A stretch of DNA of 64,000 bases from Planctomycetota bacterium (GTDB taxonomy: Bacteria > Planctomycetota > UBA1135 > UBA2386). A program made the position numbers and the translations under genes. Within the stretch, counting starts at the first letter, position 1; each line of letters opens with the position of its first letter. Below the pieces are notes generated by a model that worked only from the letters and a program-made list of their open reading frames with translations, was not told the DNA's origin and searched no databases. Positions 60,439-64,000 of this stretch are shown piece after piece. The stretch spans positions 124,001-188,000 of the forward strand of contig JADJPQ010000004.1 in the NCBI GenBank assembly GCA_016713175.1, given 5' to 3'.

Positions 60439-61198
60439 AGCGTCCCTCCAGGTAGTCGCGCGTCCGTGGATCCTGCCCGTTGCCGCCGAACAGCTCTTCG
60501 GTCGGTCCCTGATCGATGCAGCGGCCGCCGAGGAACATCGCCGTCCGCGACGCCAGCCGGCGCGCCTGCTGCACCAGGTTGGTGACCAGGATGATCGTCA
60601 TCTCCTGGCGCAGTTCCTTCAGCACTTCCTCGATCCGCATCGTCGTGACCGGATCGACGGCGATCGAAAACTCGTCGAGCAGCAGCAGTTCGGGCTCCTG
60701 CGACAGTGCGCGCGCGATCGTCAGCCGTTGCTGCTGGCCGCCGGACAGCAGCGAGCCGAGGTTCTGCAGTCGGTCCTTCACTTCGTCCCAGAGCGCGGCG
60801 CGGCGCAGGCAGCGTTCGACGATCTCGTCGAGTGCGGCGCGGCTCCGGATCCCGCGCAGTCGCGGACTCAGCGCCACGTTGTCGTAGATCGACAGCGGCA
60901 GGCCGACCGGCAGCGGGAACACCACGCCGATCATCCGGCGCAGCGCGTAGAGATTCCGCACGTCGCGGACGTTGCGGCCGGCGAACGTGATGTTGCCGTC
61001 GACCCGCATGCCGGGCACGAACTCGTCCATCCGGTTCAGCGCGCGCAGGAACGACGTCTTGCCGGCATTGGCCGGCCCGATGATGCCGAAGATCTCGTTG
61101 CGCTGGATCTGCAGATCGAGGCCCTGCAGCGCGGTCTTGCTGCCGTAGTGGATCGACAGGCCCTGCACGTCGAGATGCAGGTCGGCGGCGGTCACCAT
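60431..61198 (-). CDS. pstB: Phosphate ABC importer ATPase PstB2 (lacks Q-loop Gln and switch His)
   Basis: A 255-residue PstB paralogue. Walker A is 'GPANAGKTS' (41-49), the signature 'LSGGQQQRLTIARAL' (151-165) is intact and Walker B 'LLLLDEFSIAVDP' keeps D175/E176. The Q-loop reads 'GVVFPLPVGLPLSI' with Pro95 in place of Gln, the D-loop is changed ('IAVDP' for 'SALDP'), and the switch His is Asn207 in 'ILVTNLVQQA'. The end 'RDYLEGRFG' is PstB-like. These changes suggest that its own nucleotide site is weak or inactive. It overlaps both pstA (seven bases) and pstB1 (eight bases), so all are made in step. Confidence 0.93.
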   Translation of the reverse strand: MVTAADLHLDVQGLSIHYGSKTALQGLDLQIQRNEIFGIIGPANAGKTSFLRALNRMDEFVPGMRVDGNITFAGRNVRDVRNLYALRRMIGVVFPLPVGLPLSIYDNVALSPRLRGIRSRAALDEIVERCLRRAALWDEVKDRLQNLGSLLSGGQQQRLTIARALSQEPELLLLDEFSIAVDPVTTMRIEEVLKELRQEMTIILVTNLVQQARRLASRTAMFLGGRCIDQGPTEELFGGNGQDPRTRDYLEGRFG

Positions 61199-62124
61199 TT
61201 CTTCTTCCCCCGCAGGTGCATGCGCAGCGCGATCGCCGCAGCATTCATCGCCAGCACGACCAGGATCAAGGTCAGTGCCACCGCGAACGGCAAATGCTTG
61301 TGGTCGGCGTCGAGGTTCAGTTGCGTGGAGACGTTGTAGAGGTGGGTCGACAACGCCATCGTCTGATCCCACGGGCTGCCCGGCAGTTCGGCATAGAGCA
61401 CCGCGCCGGTGAACATGATCGGCGCCGTCTCGCCGACCGCGCGCGACACGCACAGGATCATGCCGGTCAGGATGCCGGAACCGGAGTTGGGCAGCACGAG
61501 CCGCCAGATCGTCTGCCAGCGGGTCGCGCCGAGGCTCCAGCAGGCCTCGCGGAACGGCCGCGGCACCGCCTGCAGCGACTCGCGCGTCGACACGATGACC
61601 ACCGGCAGCGTCATCACCGCCAGCGTGCAGGAGGCGGCCAGGATCGATTCGCCGAAGTCGAGGAAGATCACGAACGCACCGACGCCGAACAGCGCGTGCA
61701 CGATCGACGGCACGCCGGCCAGATTGACGATCGCGGTGTTGATCGTCCGGGTCAGCCAGTTGTCGCGCGCGTATTCGGCCAGGTAGATCGCCGCGGCGAT
61801 GCCGAGCGGCATCGCGGCGAACAGCGCGCCGGCGGTCAGCAGCACGGTGCCCAGCAGCGCCGGAAAGATGCCGCCCTCGGTCATCCGCTTCCTCGGCTCG
61901 GCGGTGAAGAACTCCCAGCTCAGCTCCGGGCCGCCTTCGATCGCCAGTTTGCCGAGGATCGCCAGCACCGGCACGATCAGGACCGCCGTCATCAGCAAGA
62001 ACACGAGCCGGAAGCCGCTCTGTACCGCCAGTGCGCGCCGTTCGTGCCCGGTTGCGGCGAAGGTCGATGCGGCGGCCGCGGTGGCGTCGCTGCTGGTGGC
62101 AGCCCGGTCGGTGGCGTCGCTCAT
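61192..62124 (-). CDS. pstA: Phosphate ABC importer permease PstA
   Basis: A 310-residue permease with a longer Ala/Thr-rich cytosolic N-terminus (about 30 residues), then six spans. PstA signs: 'GGIFPALLGTVLLTAGALFA', 'AAIYLAEYARDNWLTRTINT', 'NLAGVPSIVHALFGVGAFVI', the coupling motif 'EACWSLGATRWQTIWRLVLP' and 'RAVGETAPIMFTGA'. It overlaps pstC by four bases (ATGA) and pstB2 by seven. It forms the membrane channel with PstC. Confidence 0.96.
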   Translation of the reverse strand: MSDATDRAATSSDATAAAASTFAATGHERRALAVQSGFRLVFLLMTAVLIVPVLAILGKLAIEGGPELSWEFFTAEPRKRMTEGGIFPALLGTVLLTAGALFAAMPLGIAAAIYLAEYARDNWLTRTINTAIVNLAGVPSIVHALFGVGAFVIFLDFGESILAASCTLAVMTLPVVIVSTRESLQAVPRPFREACWSLGATRWQTIWRLVLPNSGSGILTGMILCVSRAVGETAPIMFTGAVLYAELPGSPWDQTMALSTHLYNVSTQLNLDADHKHLPFAVALTLILVVLAMNAAAIALRMHLRGKKKW

Positions 62125-63077
62125 GCCTTCCTCTTGCGTCCACGGACGATCCGGTCGGCGGTGAAGTTGATCGCGAACGTGATCAGGAACAGCAGGATGC
62201 CGAGCGTGAACAGCGCGGCCCGATGGTCACTGCCCTTGCCGGTCTCGCCGAGTTCGGCGGCGATCGTGGCGGTCAGCGCGCGGACCGGATCGAACAGCGA
62301 CTCGGGGATCCGGATGCTGTGGCCGCTGGCCATCAACACGGCGATGGTCTCGCCGACGGCGCGGCCGACGCCGAGCAGCACGGCGGCGGACAGGCCGGGG
62401 CGGGCATGCGGCAGCACGACCCGCCAGATCGTCTGCCAGCGCGTTGCGCCGAGCGCTTCGGCGGCTTCGCGGTAGGTGTCGGGCACCGCCTTCAGCGCGT
62501 CCTCGGCCAGCGTCGTCATGATCGGCGCCGACATCAAGCCGAGGATCAGCCCGGCGTTCAGCAGGTTGGTGCCGACCCCGGACTCGGGCTCGACATGGTG
62601 GAGGATCAGCGGCGAGATCACGTGCAGGCCGACGACGCCCCAGACGACGGACGGCACCGCCGCCAGCAGTTCGACCAGGATCTTCAGCCACTCGCGCTGG
62701 CGCTCGCGCGCGAACTCGCCGATGTAGATCGCGGCTCCGAACGAGAATGGCACCGCCACCGCCATGGCGACGCCGGTGACCGTCAGCGTGCCGACGATGA
62801 GCGCGAAAGCGCCGTAGGTCGGTGGGTGACCGGTGGGTCGCCAGAAGATCGACGTGAAGAACTCGCTCCAGTCGAGCGTGCCGAATGCAAAGCCCAGGCC
62901 CTGGGTGGCGATGAACAGGAAGATGCCGACGATGAAGACGATCGCCGAGACGCCACCGGCGAACACGGCGGCGCGCGCGCACCAGTCGAACCACCAGGCG
63001 CCGTCGCGGTGGTCGAGCGGCGAGCCGGCGCGCGAGGCCGTGATTTCGGGGTCAGTACTGGCGGGTGGCGGCGTCAT
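62121..63077 (-). CDS. pstC: Phosphate ABC importer permease PstC
   Basis: A 318-residue permease: first span 'GGVSAIVFIVGIFLFIATQG', the PstC-specific 'WSEFFTSIFWRPTGHPPTYG', 'GAFALIVGTLTVTGVAMAVA', 'AAVPSVVWGVVGLHVISPLI', coupling motif 'EAAEALGATRWQTIWRVVLP' and 'GRAVGETIAVLMASGHS'. It lies three bases after the PhoU-type gene stop. The binding protein PstS is not in the window and would be expected to the right of it. Confidence 0.96.
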   Translation of the reverse strand: MTPPPASTDPEITASRAGSPLDHRDGAWWFDWCARAAVFAGGVSAIVFIVGIFLFIATQGLGFAFGTLDWSEFFTSIFWRPTGHPPTYGAFALIVGTLTVTGVAMAVAVPFSFGAAIYIGEFARERQREWLKILVELLAAVPSVVWGVVGLHVISPLILHHVEPESGVGTNLLNAGLILGLMSAPIMTTLAEDALKAVPDTYREAAEALGATRWQTIWRVVLPHARPGLSAAVLLGVGRAVGETIAVLMASGHSIRIPESLFDPVRALTATIAAELGETGKGSDHRAALFTLGILLFLITFAINFTADRIVRGRKRKA

Positions 63078-63080
63078 GCG

Positions 63081-64000
63081 TCAGCAGGCCTTCTCGCCGC
63101 GCAGCAGTTCGAGCAGTTCACGGATCTTCGGGCTGGTCTGCCGCCAGGTCTCCTCGGCGCTGCCCTTGCCGTCGATGTCCCAGGTCAGCAACGTCGTGTG
63201 GAACGGCACGCGGCCGACCTTCTCGCGCGCGGTCGGCGACAGGCCGATGATCACCTGGAAGTCGTCGAGCTGGTCGCGCAGCGTGTCCAGTTCGGTCGGC
63301 CAGGCGCGACTCAGGTCGATGCCGGACTTCTTGGCCAGCGCGGCCCAGCCGGCGTCGATGCCGTCGGCCGCCTGCCAGCCGGCGCTGCGGTAGCGACCGC
63401 TCTGCGGGAAGTTCTTGCGGGTGAAATGCTCCGCGAGCTGGCTCAGGCCGTCGTTGCGTTCGTCGAGGAACAGGATCTGGAAGACCTTCTCGTCCTTCAT
63501 CTTGCCGGTGCCGACGAACACCGTCTCTTCGCAGATGTTCTTGGCCTGGTGGATCACCCGCTCGAGCCGGTTGACCGTGGCCATGAACGAGAACAGGTCG
63601 GCGACCGGGCGGGTGCGCGCTTCACCTTCGCGCACCAGGTCGTCGAACACCTTGTCGAAGTGGTGCGTGAACTGGGATGCGGCGTTCAGTGTCGCCTGCG
63701 CCAGCGCGACGTCGCGACCGTGGAACGACCGCAGGCCTTCGTGCAGCAGTCGGCGGGCGTGCTCGCTCATCATCTCGATGTCGCGGGCGACGACCGGCGG
63801 GGGCACCGCCGACAGCTGCGCCGCCGTGCGCGAGATCGTCGCGCCGTAGTCGCCGATCCGTTCCAGCGCGATGTTGAGCCGCAGCACTGCCGAGACGTAG
63901 CGCAAGTGGGTGGCGGCCGGCAGGTGGCGCGCGACGAAGCCGTGGCACAGCCGGTCCAGCTCGCGGGTCTGGCGGTTGATCACGTAGTCGCCGAGCACGG
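63081..64000 (-). CDS. PhoU domain fused to a low-molecular-weight phosphatase-like domain (5' end cut)
   Basis: The gene runs off the right edge; the last 306 residues are visible. The first half is PhoU: 'AVLRLNIALERIGDYGATIS' (E-R-I-G-D), 'IEMMSEHARRLLHEGLRSFH', 'VFDDLVREG' and 'VNRLERVIHQAKNICEETVF' (a metal-binding E/D-x3-D type helix in altered form). The second half ('EKVFQILFLDERNDGLSQLA', 'RYRSAGWQAADGIDAGWAAL', 'SGIDLSRAWPTELDTL', 'DDFQVIIGLSP') follows the LMW tyrosine phosphatase/arsenate reductase fold, but the catalytic Cys of C-x5-R-S is replaced (F-L-D-E-R-N for F-L-C-x-x-N). It heads the pst operon and probably controls phosphate signalling. Confidence 0.85.
   Translation of the reverse strand, partial: VLGDYVINRQTRELDRLCHGFVARHLPAATHLRYVSAVLRLNIALERIGDYGATISRTAAQLSAVPPPVVARDIEMMSEHARRLLHEGLRSFHGRDVALAQATLNAASQFTHHFDKVFDDLVREGEARTRPVADLFSFMATVNRLERVIHQAKNICEETVFVGTGKMKDEKVFQILFLDERNDGLSQLAEHFTRKNFPQSGRYRSAGWQAADGIDAGWAALAKKSGIDLSRAWPTELDTLRDQLDDFQVIIGLSPTAREKVGRVPFHTTLLTWDIDGKGSAEETWRQTSPKIRELLELLRGEKAC

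Noticed and set aside
1..64000. CRISPR arrays, tRNA/rRNA genes, IS elements
   Set aside because: No regularly spaced repeats, no cloverleaf with a T-arm consensus and no transposase motif were noticed while reading; a scan with dedicated tools was not possible.

Overview
The window is GC-rich chromosomal DNA, tightly packed with genes on both strands. The gene content suggests a member of the Planctomycetota. The signs are a Ser/Thr kinase fused to a formylglycine-generating-enzyme domain next to an ECF sigma factor, a second kinase, a secreted squalene-cyclase-like toroid protein, and many secreted beta-propeller proteins that share one C-terminal module. I could not run a search, so this placement is an inference from gene content.

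Layout. 1-2.1 kb: a cut gene, a secreted jacalin-type lectin and a PIN-toxin/antitoxin pair. 2.2-6.0 kb: tilS, then the glycolytic pair gap-pgk. 6.0-11.6 kb: a large secreted serine hydrolase with tandem BTRD repeats, an alpha/beta hydrolase and several small proteins (DUF1801, VOC). 11.6-17 kb: a sialidase-like lipoprotein, a LuxR-type two-component system and membrane proteins. 17.2-20.6 kb: secreted proteins. 20.7-25.0 kb: an ECF-sigma operon whose third gene has an in-frame UGA followed by a SECIS-like hairpin (thioredoxin-like selenoprotein). 25.0-29.4 kb: a short-chain dehydrogenase followed by a complete ribose-type ABC importer. 29.4-35 kb: a HAF-repeat protein, an FGE-like lipoprotein coupled to a deiodinase-like selenoprotein (motif SYTUPPFR, SECIS loop AGGUCU), and a GH16-like protein. 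35-44.9 kb: secreted propellers, the kinase and its sigma factor, and an aminotransferase. 45-53.5 kb: a frameshifted Asp-box protein, a frameshifted DUF1573 protein, a ClpB-like ATPase, a soluble kinase and a YkgJ-type protein. 53.5-57.3 kb: a lower-GC islet. 57.6-59.6 kb: an ankyrin protein and an SRPBCC protein. 59.7-64 kb: the phosphate operon phoU-pstC-pstA-pstB2-pstB1, running off the right edge.

Three things stand out. First, two independent selenoprotein genes lie within 10 kb of each other, each with a good bacterial SECIS candidate; ordinary gene callers would split both. Second, the Pst transporter has two different PstB subunits whose lost motifs fall in the same composite ATP site, which points to an obligate asymmetric heterodimer. 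Third, the islet at 53.5-57.3 kb carries a sigma-like regulator and a duplicated two-gene module (Cys-rich protein plus membrane-anchored protein). It is bordered by two imperfect copies of part of a ykgJ-type gene. Both Cys-rich genes are out of frame, each next to a run of five C's on the coding strand, and a C10 tract lies just upstream of the first. I recognise none of the islet proteins, so it is my best candidate for an undescribed system.
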